A stretch of DNA of 24,694 nucleotides from Amphimedon queenslandica (lineage: Eukaryota; Porifera; Demospongiae; Haplosclerida; Niphatidae), in NCBI RefSeq assembly GCF_000090795.2, contig NW_003546324.1, forward strand, positions 197,053 to 221,746. The letters are read 5' to 3'. The notes under the pieces are model-generated. The model saw only the letters and a program-made list of their open reading frames with translations, ran no database searches and was not told where the DNA came from. A program made the position numbers and the translations under genes. This document shows positions 21,101 through 24,694 of the stretch, in pieces; position 1 is the first letter of the stretch; the number at the start of each line of letters is the position of its first letter.

Positions 21101-23527
21101 GCTGGGAACTGGTTAATTAAGATTGAGTGTAATGGAGACAAATGGAAACTGCTAATAATACTTTGTGAACTCTAGCAACTGCATCAAATGACGAAGCAGG
21201 CTTGTAGGAGCCTTTAATGCTGCCTCTTAAGGGTCTTTAGTGAAATAAGGTATTTATTAGTGCTTATACATGTATGTAGCCAAAACAAAGAGATCTTAAG
21301 CCAGGACACCATTACTCTCAAAATATTAGATATGCACTATGACCAACTTCTTTGTGCTCTGTAGGATGTCAATAAGTAACCATAGAGCTAGATACTTTGT
21401 TTTAAAGCTGTCACGTATAGTCTTGAGAGTGCAAGAAAGTATTTTTAACAATCGATCTTCATTACGAAATTCAAATTTCTTTCTTAATAACCATGAATTA
21501 ATGAGTTACTGCAAACTAGGTTGATGTCAGTGCATAATACGCTCACAAGGAGGGCCTTTATTCAAGGAAATGAATATTTTTTGGGTTCAAACTTTATGGT
21601 ACATGTAATTTACACATTGTGCACAAGCTAAAACCTCAAAACCTTGAAAATAAAGTTTCACAAAAGTGATACACTATTTATTATTAATATTATTATTCTG
21701 TTGTTCTTCAGATGCTGAGCTGGACTCATCAAATTTATCAATTATATTGTTGTCATTAATGGAGTCATTAAAAGGACGACTCTGGGATGGGAAGCATAGT
21801 TTATTGCAGTCCATGAAAGCTGTTTGTGTCTTGTGTAAGGATAGTATCATGACATTGGATAATCCACAGCCTTTGCAGGTATTAAAGTACATGTACTTGT
21901 TGGGTGTGCACATGCATGGAAATGCATTTACATGTTTGTATCACAAAATTGAAAATTTTTTGAGTCATTTTTGATGAATCACATGTACTAATCTTCTAAT
22001 TTACATTACATGTTTTTGCCAAATTTTAAATTTATTACTTAAAAAGATATTAAAAGTTGATTTTAGTTATGAAACAATAAAGATTGTGTGAACAAGATTG
22101 AAATTTAAAATTGAAAGAAGCAATAATTATTATTTCTGTGTTTGCACTGTGTACATTATGAATAGTAATTTAGCTTTTGAGCATCTTTTTTTTTATTTAA
22201 AAATCTACATCTTAACTATTTCTTATTTTTATTATTATAGATTGTGGAGTGTTTGTTGTCTCAGTGTAAAAAACAAGATGTATTATACAAAATGATTGCA
22301 GTTACTGCCACTGGAGAAGTTATTGAATCACTTGAAGTTAATGCTTTTAGTGATATTTATGAGTTAATTACAACTGAGATACTTGATATTGATCAGGATC
22401 AACTACATGATACTGATTCTAACACTGTATTTGATTTGAAATCTGCAGCGTTTGAAGCACTTGGTCGTTCGTGGCCTAGAGGAGTCCAGTCAACGCAAAT
22501 AAAATTCCTGCACACAGTTTGCAGTATTTTATCTCAAAGAATGAAGAAAAACACATGGAAAATACAGTGCTCAATTTTAAAATCATTGAATATTATTTTC
22601 AAAAGGTAATGCATGTATATTTGTAAAATTTTTATTTGTAATAATGATAGGACTACTGTTATGCTGTCAAGTGAATGTGTTGAGCTATTTAATAATGAAT
22701 TGTTATTATCAATAGCTGATTGTATTAGTAAGTGTATATTCATTATTATTGCTTTGTTTTAAATTAAAAACATTAATGATATAATATTTAAAATTGTTTT
22801 TGATTTCAGAGAATAGACGATATTTATCAGTCAGAAAGGAATCAGTTTATTGTCTTCTTCAAATTGTCAGTTACTTGAAAGGTATTAGGACAATGTGATA
22901 GTATTGATTTATTGTGAGCTACATACATGTGCAAATGTACATGTATAATGTGGAAGCTAAATAAAATTAATGTAGAAATAAAAATTTTAAAAAGAGCTTT
23001 GTGAAGCCCATAATTTTGGCTATATTCAAAGTACTAGAATAGTGTGAAACATTAAGTGACTTCGCCCCCTTGCCATGCACAGTAAAGATGAACAGTTACA
23101 GTACATTTACAATTGTGCATGTACAAACATGCTTACAAACAGTTCTAAATCAGTAAGAGCCTTGCTTAATTATTTTTTATGTTTGCTAAATTTTATAAAG
23201 ACTCAAGTAGTATAATGAAAACTTAAGAAGTTTTCACAAGAGCACTGTCATTTTGCTCAAAATTTGAATGCTTAAATTTTTTAATTTTTAATTTGATAAT
23301 TTGAATGGTGAATACTGTTATAAACGATTTATTATGATTTCAGTGTTTCTGTGTAGCTTCATTTCAATAAACAGTCAGTTAAAGTATTTTTATCATTTTT
23401 AGTTCATAATGTGTTGAATGAGGTGCATGAAGACAATGTTACACAATTATATGAATCGTTAATGATGATTACTGATCCTGAAATACAAGACACTGGAATT
23501 AAAATTATCAAAATAATTGGACGTTAA
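2637..23527 (+). CDS. ECPAS: ECM29, proteasome adaptor and scaffold protein (5'-partial, 36 exons in window)
   Basis: Exons: 2637-2722, 3846-3927, 5708-5757, 6130-6196, 6244-6372, 6439-6651, 6925-7216, 8741-8841, 8886-9017, 9490-9613, 10057-10286, 11059-11370, 11697-11756, 12438-12492, 12572-12686, 13108-13179, 15428-15545, 16142-16312, 16370-16449, 16495-16603, 16808-16974, 17028-17061, 17129-17203, 17418-17540, 18012-18101, 18261-18327, 18574-18665, 18713-18779, 18841-18966, 19664-19723, 19850-19978, 21712-21878, 22241-22605, 22651-22727, 22810-22881, 23403-23527. Lengths sum to 4,434 nt (1,477 codons plus stop) and every junction is GT..AG and in phase. The protein resembles animal ECM29 along its whole length; the clearest block is [20 protein letters not shown] in exon 17. 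ECM29 is a HEAT-repeat solenoid that binds the 26S proteasome, holds core and regulatory particle together or flags faulty assemblies, and links proteasomes to membrane traffic. About 320 N-terminal residues are outside the window. Boundaries were read by eye; a few could shift by some bases. Confidence 0.93.
2794..3196. mobile_element. Inverted-repeat element with TACCGTATAA ends
   Basis: The ends are TACCGTATAAGATGA and TTCATTTTATACGGTA. Inside them, left-hand GGCAGATTTAATATTGGCGG is mirrored by CCGCCAATATTAAATCC near 3155-3175. The outer TA on both sides could be a TA target duplication, as in Tc1/mariner-type elements, but this is inference. Short open frames on both strands here are by-products of the repeat. 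It lies in intron 1 of ECM29. Confidence 0.7.
3391..3653. mobile_element. Foldback MITE containing a tRNA-derived core
   Basis: The left arm (TACTGTATTTGCTCGATTAA then ATGCCC) is the inverted repeat of the right arm (GGGCATTTATTCGAGCAAAT then ACGGTGC). A second inner pair, GTGTTTATT and GGGCGTTTATTTAAGC, extends the arms. Between them lies a minus-strand tRNA-like sequence (separate entry). It occupies the middle of intron 1 of ECM29. The superfamily is not recognised. Confidence 0.75.
3469..3539 (-). pseudogene. tRNA-like sequence (tRNA-derived relic)
   Basis: On the minus strand an A-box-like TAGCCTAACTGTTGG is followed about 30 bases later by a B-box-like GGTTCTAATCC inside a T-arm GTGGGTTCTAATCCAC. 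The putative anticodon loop TTGGAAT would give GGA (Ser), but there is no long variable arm as expected for tRNA-Ser. The acceptor stem pairs only at its outer three positions (GCC/GGC). This fits a degenerate tRNA-derived sequence, perhaps a SINE head captured by the surrounding element, not a working tRNA. Confidence 0.55.
3945..4010. repeat. Dispersed repeat fragment, copy 1
   Basis: The block AGAATGTAAAACATTAAATA followed by GCTTTGCCTCCTAGCCGCAC is recognisably similar to AGTGTGAAACATTAAGTGAC followed by TTCGCCCCCTTGCCATGCAC at 23037-23085. The similarity spans about 60 bases at low identity, so both are old copies of one repeat. No ends are defined. Confidence 0.45.
4239..5080. mobile_element. 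Non-autonomous hAT-like element with AATCC subterminal repeats
   Basis: The left end CAAGGGACCTGCAACT matches the inverted right end AGTTGCGGACTCCTCG (reverse complement CGAGGAGTCCGCAACT). Next to each end lie many copies of AATCCAATAATCC-type motifs (about 4280-4420 and 4967-5030), a typical subterminal array. The flanks TCCTCTGC and ATATCTGC agree at five of eight positions and could be a decayed 8-bp target duplication. Its ends and repeats match the element at 23822-24325. A second foldback element is nested inside it. It lies in intron 2 of ECM29. Confidence 0.7.
4538..4955. mobile_element. Foldback MITE nested in the 4239-5080 element
   Basis: The arms are about 74 bp each (4538-4611 and 4882-4955) and about 90% alike as inverted repeats, beginning AAGAGTGGATAATTATTTAG and GGAGAGTG from the outside. 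They run through TCTGTGATACCACAG to CGTATGTTTACAT. The interior is unique and non-coding. The outer motif AAGAGTGGATAATTAT recurs as solo palindromes at 1597-1622 and 14405-14432. The arms of the host element lie on both sides, so this insertion is the younger of the two. Confidence 0.82.
5081..5707. other. Rest of intron 2, no feature recognised
   Basis: AT-rich sequence with no plausible exon and no clear inverted repeat. A stretch near 5290-5480 (GGCGGCGGAACATAATTT, then GCAGGGGCTGTGCCTCTTC) is less AT-rich than its surroundings and may be an old repeat, but nothing in it is identifiable. Confidence 0.4.
6244..7216 (+). CDS. ECPAS: ECM29 exons 5-7
   Basis: About 211 residues. Exon 5 contains NRLVIQEC (family: TRLAIQEA). 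Exon 6 contains [20 protein letters not shown], the counterpart of IPSRYLLLLAAGDPREEV in vertebrates and one of the most recognisable ECM29 blocks. Exon 7 contains [14 protein letters not shown], the counterpart of MTGTTVLPFNPAAF, followed by a leucine-rich helical pair. Introns between exons 4-5 and 5-6 are only 47 and 66 bp. The exon 7 donor is CAG|GTATAA at 7216/7217, giving a phase-1 junction that closes correctly on exon 8. Confidence 0.9.
7379..8207. repeat. 829-bp dispersed repeat with foldback head, copy 1
   Basis: The head (7379-7670) is a foldback: the left arm starts AATAAAAAACATTAAAAATG and ends CCTACACCACTGCATG, and the right arm is its inverted repeat with about 70 bases between. 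The shared unit then continues for about 540 bases, through GATTGTGTGGTTAGGT, GCACAAAGGACCAATGTAAA and CCTACATATAGGCTACCGCC. Copy 2 at 13467-14294 is collinear, and copy 3 at 24586 is cut by the window edge. A minus-strand open frame of 100 codons here is only partly preserved in copy 2. The element type is not recognised. It lies in intron 7. Confidence 0.82.
8319..8660 (-). pseudogene. Reverse-transcriptase C-terminal remnant (retroelement fragment)
   Basis: Read on the minus strand, one frame gives about 113 codons ending at TAA (8319-8321). It includes [20 protein letters not shown], then [11 protein letters not shown], then [20 protein letters not shown] and RS. This closely follows the tail of the retroelement-derived reverse-transcriptase ORFs abundant in marine invertebrate genomes ([22 protein letters not shown], [13 protein letters not shown]). 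One in-frame TAG at 8412-8414 stands where the family has Trp (TGG to TAG), so the copy is dead. The upstream catalytic domain with its YxDD motif is missing. The assignment rests on family motifs known from memory. Confidence 0.75.
8741..10286 (+). CDS. ECPAS: ECM29 exons 8-11
   Basis: About 196 residues. Exons 8-9 encode [20 protein letters not shown] and [19 protein letters not shown], matching the family's weakly conserved middle HEAT repeats; they are separated by a 44-bp intron. Exon 10 carries [11 protein letters not shown] (human: QHGSLLALGF). Exon 11 contains [20 protein letters not shown] (human: IAACTALGEIGRNGPLPIP), which fixes the register. The exon 11 acceptor after GTGTAG at 10056 is preferred over a second AG at 10071-10072 because it completes a phase-1 codon from exon 10 and keeps SFFNSLDS, matching GSFLDS. 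The exon 11 donor is placed at ACTGTG|GTAACG. Confidence 0.87.
9018..9489. other. Intron 9, no further feature beyond simple repeats
   Basis: AT-rich intron with many TACATGTA/TGTACA palindromes after the 17-bp tandem repeat. No exon or transposon end is visible. The neighbouring intron 10 (9614-10056) is the same in character. Confidence 0.5.
9031..9078. repeat. Tandem repeat, 17-bp unit, about 2.7 copies
   Basis: The unit GTACATTGTACTTGTAT is repeated twice exactly and then partially, running into TACATGTACATGTACA. It begins 13 bases after the exon 9 donor, at the start of intron 9. Confidence 0.8.
10287..11058. other. Intron 11, simple AT-rich sequence
   Basis: Apart from the candidate microexon at 10537-10560, only AT-rich sequence is seen, with scattered TACATGTA palindromes and a pyrimidine-rich stretch near 10935-11040 leading to the exon 12 acceptor. 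The A/T-rich ATACGGTATATTAAATAAA near 10680 resembles the ends of the 2794-3196 element but has no partner. Confidence 0.4.
10537..10560 (+). CDS. Candidate 24-nt ECM29 microexon, optional
   Basis: The stretch is preceded by a pyrimidine-rich ATTTCTCTCATACAG and followed by GTACCT. It encodes MTESLISM in phase 0 and would slot between exon 11 and exon 12, both of which also join in phase 0 without it. Vertebrate ECM29 has a few more residues at this point than the two exons supply, so neither form is excluded. Its existence is inference; only transcript data can settle it. Confidence 0.3.
11059..12686 (+). CDS. ECPAS: ECM29 exons 12-15
   Basis: About 181 residues. Exon 12 (312 nt) begins [20 protein letters not shown], which parallels KERAIQTLGYFPVGDGDFP. 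It continues with [15 protein letters not shown] (human: LQFTIGEAITSAA) and ends at the conserved RVRQ. Exon 13 is [10 protein letters not shown], directly continuing it (human: RQAACIWLLSL). Exons 14-15 give [20 protein letters not shown] and [20 protein letters not shown], the homologue of DVASKGLGLVYELG. The intron between exons 13 and 14 (681 bp) carries the GAGCCTCAGC-ended element. Confidence 0.93.
11784..12367. mobile_element. Probable inverted-repeat element with GAGCCTCAGC ends
   Basis: The left end GGGGCGAGCCTCAGCGAGCC is mirrored at the right by GGCTTGCTGAGGCTCC (reverse complement GGAGCCTCAGCAAGCC). The left end is also a small palindrome by itself (GGGGCGAGCC..GCGAGCCCC). The interior shows no open frame. 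It fills most of intron 13 and is much more GC-rich at its ends than its surroundings. No target duplication was recognised and the superfamily is unknown. Confidence 0.6.
12784..12979. mobile_element. Short inverted-repeat MITE
   Basis: The left end ATATAGCTTGAAATTTTCATGG and the right end ACGAAAATTTCAAGCTATAC form an inverted repeat of about 20 bases. Two further inner matches (TTTCATGGTTT with AAACCATGAAAA; GTGGTTGTGGGG with CCACGAAAATT) suggest the arms once covered most of the element. It sits in intron 15, about 130 bases before exon 16. Confidence 0.65.
13108..16603 (+). CDS. ECPAS: ECM29 exons 16-20 (most conserved region)
   Basis: About 183 residues. Exon 16 gives [10 protein letters not shown] and KLGKTPEG. 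Exon 17 continues [20 protein letters not shown] and [17 protein letters not shown], nearly identical to vertebrate ECM29. Exon 18 begins GAAFS and includes [12 protein letters not shown] (human: LVPRLYRYQFDP). Exon 19 has [10 protein letters not shown] (human: SNMWRVRESS). Exon 20 ends [12 protein letters not shown]. The intron between 16 and 17 is 2,248 bp and holds two repeats, while introns 18 and 19 are 57 and 45 bp. Confidence 0.96.
13467..14294. repeat. 829-bp dispersed repeat with foldback head, copy 2
   Basis: Collinear with 7379-8207. The foldback head (13467-13763) has arms starting AATAAAAAACATTAAAAATG and CCTACACCACTGCATG. The downstream part runs through GATTGTGTGGTTAGGTTAA and ends CCTACATATAGGCTACCGCC. 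Differences from copy 1 are scattered substitutions and small indels, including a different centre in the foldback. It lies in intron 16. Confidence 0.82.
14405..14432. repeat. 28-bp perfect palindrome, solo MITE ends
   Basis: AAGAGTGGATAA, a 4-base spacer ATAA, then TTATCCACTCTT. The arm is the outer end of the 4538-4955 foldback element, so the site looks like two element ends joined with the interior lost. Confidence 0.75.
14594..15196 (+). mobile_element. Non-autonomous hAT element with 8-bp target duplication
   Basis: The 12-bp ends CAGACATGGGGT and ACCCCATGTCTG are perfect inverted repeats. They are flanked by an identical 8-bp direct repeat CTAGCAAT at 14586-14593 and 15197-15204, the hAT target length. 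Both subterminal regions are arrays of TAATAG/AATAGT (about 14606-14760 and 15040-15175). The centre retains the last coding piece of a hAT transposase (separate entry). The element therefore looks like an internal deletion derivative of an autonomous hAT, 603 bp long and probably recent. It lies in intron 16. Confidence 0.92.
14819..14971 (+). pseudogene. hAT C-terminal dimerisation fragment inside the 603-bp element
   Basis: An open frame reads [20 protein letters not shown] followed by [20 protein letters not shown] and a stop. This is the hAT C-terminal signature (SAPxERLFSxGGxIxRPxRxRLS, then F.KL...KCN). Only this domain remains; the BED finger and the rest of the catalytic region are absent. 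A CATTCAAG| acceptor-like site precedes it, so it may be the old last exon of the parent transposase. It is a different subfamily from the copy at 47-993. Confidence 0.85.
15546..16141. other. Intron 17, no gene
   Basis: AT-rich intron. Three loosely similar stretches (AAAGTTGCTCAAAAATTGG near 15640, TAGTTGCTCAAAATTGAACC near 15765, and TTGCTTCAAAATTTGGCCAA at 19123 in intron 29) point to an old dispersed repeat, but its ends are not visible. Confidence 0.4.
16808..18966 (+). CDS. ECPAS: ECM29 exons 21-29
   Basis: About 280 residues of regularly spaced HEAT helices. Exon 21 starts [20 protein letters not shown] (human: ESVRKAAELALKTLSKV). Exon 22 is only 34 nt ([10 protein letters not shown]). 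Exon 23 reads [20 protein letters not shown] and ends LEPQ. Exon 24 contains [11 protein letters not shown]. Exon 25 ends [13 protein letters not shown] (human: CELIRSGVGLGTKG). Exons 26-27 contain [19 protein letters not shown] (human: DLTPYSGKLMSALLSGLTD). Exon 28 has [14 protein letters not shown] and exon 29 [10 protein letters not shown] (human: VLPLAFLGMHE). All junction phases agree. Confidence 0.95.
17541..18011. other. Intron 24, palindrome-rich
   Basis: Starts with a dense run of TGTACATGTA-type palindromes (17555-17645), followed by AT-rich DNA and a TTATTG-rich stretch before the exon 25 acceptor. Nothing else is recognisable. Confidence 0.45.
19157..19562. mobile_element. Decayed non-autonomous hAT-like element with ATTACA arrays
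   Basis: The right end GACCCCTTGTCTG is nearly the same as that of the 603-bp element (ACCCCATGTCTG). The left end AGACATACCTAGGGTC is a degraded mirror of it. Subterminal ATTACA/CAATTA arrays occur on both sides (19175-19290 and 19445-19550). The target duplication is ambiguous because both flanks are TACATGTA-rich. No coding sequence remains. It sits in intron 29. Confidence 0.6.
19664..21878 (+). CDS. ECPAS: ECM29 exons 30-32
   Basis: About 119 residues. Exon 30 encodes [13 protein letters not shown] (human: NLWTEVWQENVPG). Exon 31 encodes [11 protein letters not shown], then [20 protein letters not shown] (human: [20 protein letters not shown]). Exon 32 encodes [20 protein letters not shown] (human: LLQGLAGRTWAGKEELLKA). 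The 1,733-bp intron between exons 31 and 32 holds a pair of oppositely oriented foldback elements. Confidence 0.94.
20077..20662. mobile_element. Foldback element, copy A
   Basis: The arms are long: at the left ACAGGATTGGAAACAAGGAT, ATTGAAACCAACCTAGTTTG and CCGTAATGGAGATGAATGG; at the right the mirror images CATCTCCATTACGG, CAAACTAGGTTGGTTCAAT and TGTTTCCAATCCTGTTCTG. The arms are about 150 bp each. A 22-bp perfect palindrome lies at 20531-20552 (AAGTATCTCTA/TAGAGATACTT). There is no open frame of note. It lies in intron 31. Confidence 0.82.
21021..21546. mobile_element. Foldback element, copy B, inverted relative to copy A and truncated
   Basis: It shares the arm sequence (AATAGGATTGGAAATGGCTC, TTGAAACCAACCTAGTTTGC) and the interior of copy A. 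The interior is on the opposite strand: AAAACAAAGAGATCTTAAGC here mirrors CTTAAGATCCCTTTGTTTT in copy A. The right arm stops at CGCTCAC (21540-21546), so its outer 50-60 bases are missing. Confidence 0.8.
21879..22240. other. Intron 32, no feature
   Basis: AT-rich with a few TACATGTA-like palindromes and a pyrimidine-rich end before the ATTATTATAG acceptor. No exon or element is recognised. Confidence 0.5.
22241..23527 (+). CDS. ECPAS: ECM29 exons 33-36 and stop codon
   Basis: About 212 residues ending at TAA (23525-23527). Exon 33 is the longest (365 nt) and includes [19 protein letters not shown] (human: LLGAFESLGKAWPRNAE) and [15 protein letters not shown] (human: LSTWKVQLGVLQSMN). Exon 35 has [20 protein letters not shown] (human: YSSVRTEALSVIELLLKKL). 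Exon 36 encodes [20 protein letters not shown] and closes IIGR, the same place and length as the family C-terminus. Introns 33 and 34 are 45 and 82 bp. Confidence 0.94.
22882..23402. other. Intron 35 with an old dispersed repeat fragment
   Basis: About 23037-23085 resembles 3945-4010 (see that entry). The rest is AT-rich with no exon. Confidence 0.4.
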
Positions 23528-23580
23528 TAATTATTGTGATCTTTATTTTAACATGATTATGCTAAGAAAAAAATTTCCTG

Positions 23581-23586
23581 ATTAAA
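23581..23586 (+). promoter_or_regulatory. Candidate polyadenylation signal for ECM29
   Basis: ATTAAA occurs 54 bases after the stop codon and is followed by a G/T-rich stretch (TTTGTGGGTGTGG), as expected downstream of a cleavage site. AATAAA at 23755-23760 is an alternative. No transcript evidence is available. Confidence 0.4.
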
Positions 23587-23821
23587 TTTGTGGGTGTGGC
23601 GGATGTGGGTCGAGCTATGTTTCTGTTCAAGATGTCTAAAGTCCCAGCTCTGAAGAGTGAATAGAAGGTCTAAAACTTGTACTGTATATGTACGGCAAGA
23701 AAGGGACAAAGAAAGATTGGCAAAAGAGGCAGAATTTAGCAAGAGATGGATCAAAATAAAGAGCTACAGGAATTAAAATCAGGTCAGTGACATGACCAAC
23801 CTTGCACAATTCAAAAAAACC
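23587..23821. other. 3' flank of ECM29, no gene recognised
   Basis: A purine-rich stretch (about 23690-23780) could be read as a short charged peptide on the + strand, but there is no supporting homology or start. It may be an old repeat or the edge of a neighbouring gene. Confidence 0.35.
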
Positions 23822-24325
23822 CGAGGGGTCCGAAACGGCCTCCAAAAGTGTACCAGATTTAAAATCCACTAAAATTTTGACTGGATATTTGGATTTTTTT
23901 GGATTGTTGGATTTTTGGATTTTTTTCTTGGATTTTTTAATCATATAACATTAATAAAATAGTATCCGCCATGTTATTGAAGTTAACTGACCATTAGTTA
24001 TCTTAATTAACTATTGATAATGGTTAGTTAACTATTAATGATGGTCAATTAACTATTACAAATTACCACCCATTTAATAATAGCAGTTAATTAACTATTT
24101 TTAATGGTTAATAAATCACAGACAGTAAATCTTTGAATATTGTGACTGGATTTCCTTGGATTTTTTTGGATTACTGATTGGATTTTTGGATTATTGCAAG
24201 GATTTTCTGGATTACTGGTGGATTTCTGTGGATTATTGAATTTTTATTGGATTATTGGATTCTTTTACTGGATTTTTTGATTTTTTGGAAAGTGTACCAG
24301 ATTTTTCTTCGTTGCGGACCCCTCA
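23822..24325. mobile_element. Non-autonomous hAT-like element with GGATTT arrays
   Basis: The ends CGAGGGGTCCG and CGGACCCCTCA are inverted repeats with one mismatch at the tip. Inside them CAAAAGTGTACCAGATTT at the left recurs in direct orientation as AAAGTGTACCAGATTTTTC at the right. The flanks AAAAAACC (23814-23821 and 24326-24333) match over 8 bases, fitting a hAT target duplication, though the A-run weakens this. The interior is dominated by TTGGATTTTTGGATT-type repeats around a TTAACTATTAATGATGG-rich centre. Ends and repeats are shared with 4239-5080. Confidence 0.72.
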
Positions 24326-24333
24326 AAAAAACC

Positions 24334-24585
24334 TCAGGACATAAGACACAGTGAAAGGCAAGCCCTAGGAGTTCGACACAGGCTCAAATTTTATACGGAA
24401 TGTTTGGATTACTGGATTGCAGATAGTATACTACAGTACAAAAAATGCTTGTATAACTCCAAATGCTGCCTAAAATTCTTTAAATCTTTGATTCCGAGTC
24501 TTAAATTCCTCTGAATTCTATTTGGATTCCAAAAAGTGTGTACTTAATGCCAACTTGTGTCAAACCATGCAGGCAAGCCTAAATG
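24334..24585. other. Intergenic flank, nothing recognised
   Basis: Unique-looking AT-rich sequence between the hAT-like element and the truncated foldback repeat; no exon, RNA gene or inverted repeat is visible. Confidence 0.4.
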
Positions 24586-24694
24586 TATAAATAAAAAACA
24601 TTAAAAATTGGAAAATAGTAGGATTGAATTGGAAAAAGTAAGGAAACAAGAGGGTACTTGCAAACTGGTGTGGTAAGAAATCCTACACCACTGC
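24586..24694. repeat. 829-bp dispersed repeat, copy 3 (left arm only, cut by window end)
   Basis: Begins ATAAATAAAAAACATTAAAA and runs to CCTACACCACTGC at the last base, matching the left foldback arm of the copies at 7379 and 13467. Whether the rest of the unit follows cannot be seen. Confidence 0.85.

Noticed and set aside
23690-23790. Possible charged coiled-coil exon downstream of ECM29
   Set aside because: The + strand reading is short, lacks a start and has no recognisable homology; the ECM29 C-terminus is already complete at 23527.

Overview
Eukaryotic, AT-rich nuclear DNA. Its main content is the 3' four-fifths of one gene on the + strand, split into 36 recognisable exons with GT..AG introns: the proteasome adaptor/scaffold ECM29 (human ECPAS, KIAA0368). 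Exon phases chain without a break from 2637 to the stop codon at 23525-23527 and give about 1,477 residues. The family is about 1,850 residues long, so roughly the first 320 residues lie upstream of the window. Many introns are only 44-60 bp. Together with the AT-rich, palindrome-laden introns and the animal-type protein sequence, this suggests an early-branching metazoan, most likely a demosponge such as Amphimedon or a relative. The organism call is inference; the gene call rests on extensive recognisable protein similarity.

Layout. 1-1180 is the 3' part of a decayed hAT transposon with a frameshifted transposase; it appears to sit in an intron of the same gene. 1203-2636 holds two inverted-repeat elements, one of them a hAT MITE with a perfect 8-bp target duplication. 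2637-7216 carries exons 1-7, with intron 2 filled by a hAT-like element that has another foldback element nested inside it. Intron 7 (7217-8740) holds an 829-bp repeat and a minus-strand reverse-transcriptase remnant. Exons 8-16 (8741-13179) follow, with two further elements in introns 13 and 15. Intron 16 (13180-15427) holds a second copy of the 829-bp repeat and a young non-autonomous hAT element with a perfect 8-bp target duplication. Exons 17-29 (15428-18966) are dense. Intron 29 has a second relative of that hAT family. Intron 31 (19979-21711) has two related foldback elements in opposite orientation. Exons 32-36 end the gene at 23527. The 3' flank carries another hAT-like element (23822-24325) and, at the window edge, a third, truncated copy of the foldback repeat.

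ECM29 is a HEAT-repeat protein that tethers and monitors the 26S proteasome. There is no second intact protein-coding gene, and no CRISPR array, operon or defence system. The striking feature is the number of distinct DNA-transposon families packed into the introns of one housekeeping gene while the exons stay intact and in phase.
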